A stretch of 5,743 nt of DNA from an uncultured Alphaproteobacteria bacterium (GTDB taxonomy: Bacteria > Pseudomonadota > Alphaproteobacteria > Puniceispirillales > Puniceispirillaceae): positions 1 to 5,743 of the forward strand of contig CAJWDO010000120.1 of the NCBI GenBank assembly GCA_913031555.1, in the 5' to 3' direction. Shown piece after piece: positions 5,641 to 5,743 of the stretch. Position 1 is the first letter of the stretch, and each line of letters opens with the position of its first letter. The position numbers and the translations under genes are program-made. The notes below the pieces were generated by a model. That model was not told the DNA's origin, searched no databases, and worked only from the letters and a program-made list of their open reading frames with translations.

Positions 5641-5646
5641 GCACAA
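5615..5646. promoter_or_regulatory. Cluster of three abutting palindromes, possible operator
   Basis: AATTG-AG-CAATT (5615-5626) overlaps AATTAT-TG-ATAATT (5623-5636), which abuts the perfect palindrome TTGTGCACAA (5637-5646). The spacers are too short for RNA hairpins, so DNA binding by a dimeric regulator is the simpler reading. A related, imperfect dyad, TTGTGCGCGCAA, lies at 5689-5700. No regulator can be named. Confidence 0.35.
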
Positions 5647-5743
5647 CATGGCGGTGGCAGCAAAGTTCAACTGGTGCCATCAGTCGTCTTGTGCGCGCAA
5701 ACAAACACAGGAGAAGTTAGATAGCTCGTCCCCACAGTAATGT

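Larger units (their letters stand above)
5568..5743. other. AT-richer intergenic region after thrS, no supported gene
   Basis: From the thrS stop to the window edge I find no gene. An ATG overlaps the stop (ATGA, 5564-5567) but opens only eight codons, and a 31-residue minus-strand frame (5680-5585) has no ribosome site. The base composition shifts towards A/T at 5590-5650, where several palindromes cluster. A good Shine-Dalgarno-like AGGAG stands at 5709-5713, but no start codon lies at working distance before the window ends; the first ATG is at 5740. The region probably holds the end of the thrS transcript and control sequence for whatever lies beyond. Confidence 0.6.

Noticed and set aside
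5585..5680. 31-residue minus-strand frame after thrS
   Set aside because: No ribosome site, no family, and it runs through the palindrome cluster; it is most simply chance.

Overview
The window reads as an ordinary stretch of chromosome from an alphaproteobacterium, with moderately high GC content. The strongest lineage marker is a clear fzlA gene, a GST-like FtsZ-binding protein described from Alphaproteobacteria. The threonyl-tRNA synthetase stands alone rather than being followed by infC-rpmI-rplT, which fits that group. I see no transposase, integrase, CRISPR array, rRNA or tRNA, and no gene for a defence or mobile system. A marine, Rhodospirillales or SAR116-like origin is possible, but that is only an impression.

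Layout, left to right. Positions 1-140 hold the 3' end of a plus-strand gene, possibly the large subunit of glutamate synthase. The next gap (141-253) is built almost wholly of small repeats: a 17-bp unit in three copies, a 7-bp unit in three copies, and a 10-bp stem hairpin. Two plus-strand genes follow, 38 nt apart and probably co-transcribed: a GNAT acetyltransferase of the YhbS type (254-751) and fzlA (790-1461). fzlA meets a minus-strand alpha/beta hydrolase resembling ABHD10 (1458-2240) tail to tail, and the two stop codons share the tetranucleotide CTAG. The hydrolase diverges across 69 bp from a GT4 glycosyltransferase (2310-3530). An intrinsic terminator (3560-3590) separates the glycosyltransferase from thrS (3624-5567). 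The last 176 bp hold no supportable gene, are visibly AT-richer, and carry several overlapping short palindromes.

The genes do not form one pathway. They are separate transcription units for cell division (fzlA), translation (thrS), probable surface glycan synthesis (GT4) and two enzymes of unknown substrate. The points most worth a second look are the repeat-filled gap at 138-244, the terminator hairpin placed directly ahead of thrS, and the palindrome cluster after thrS. I found no convincing sign of a novel multi-gene system.
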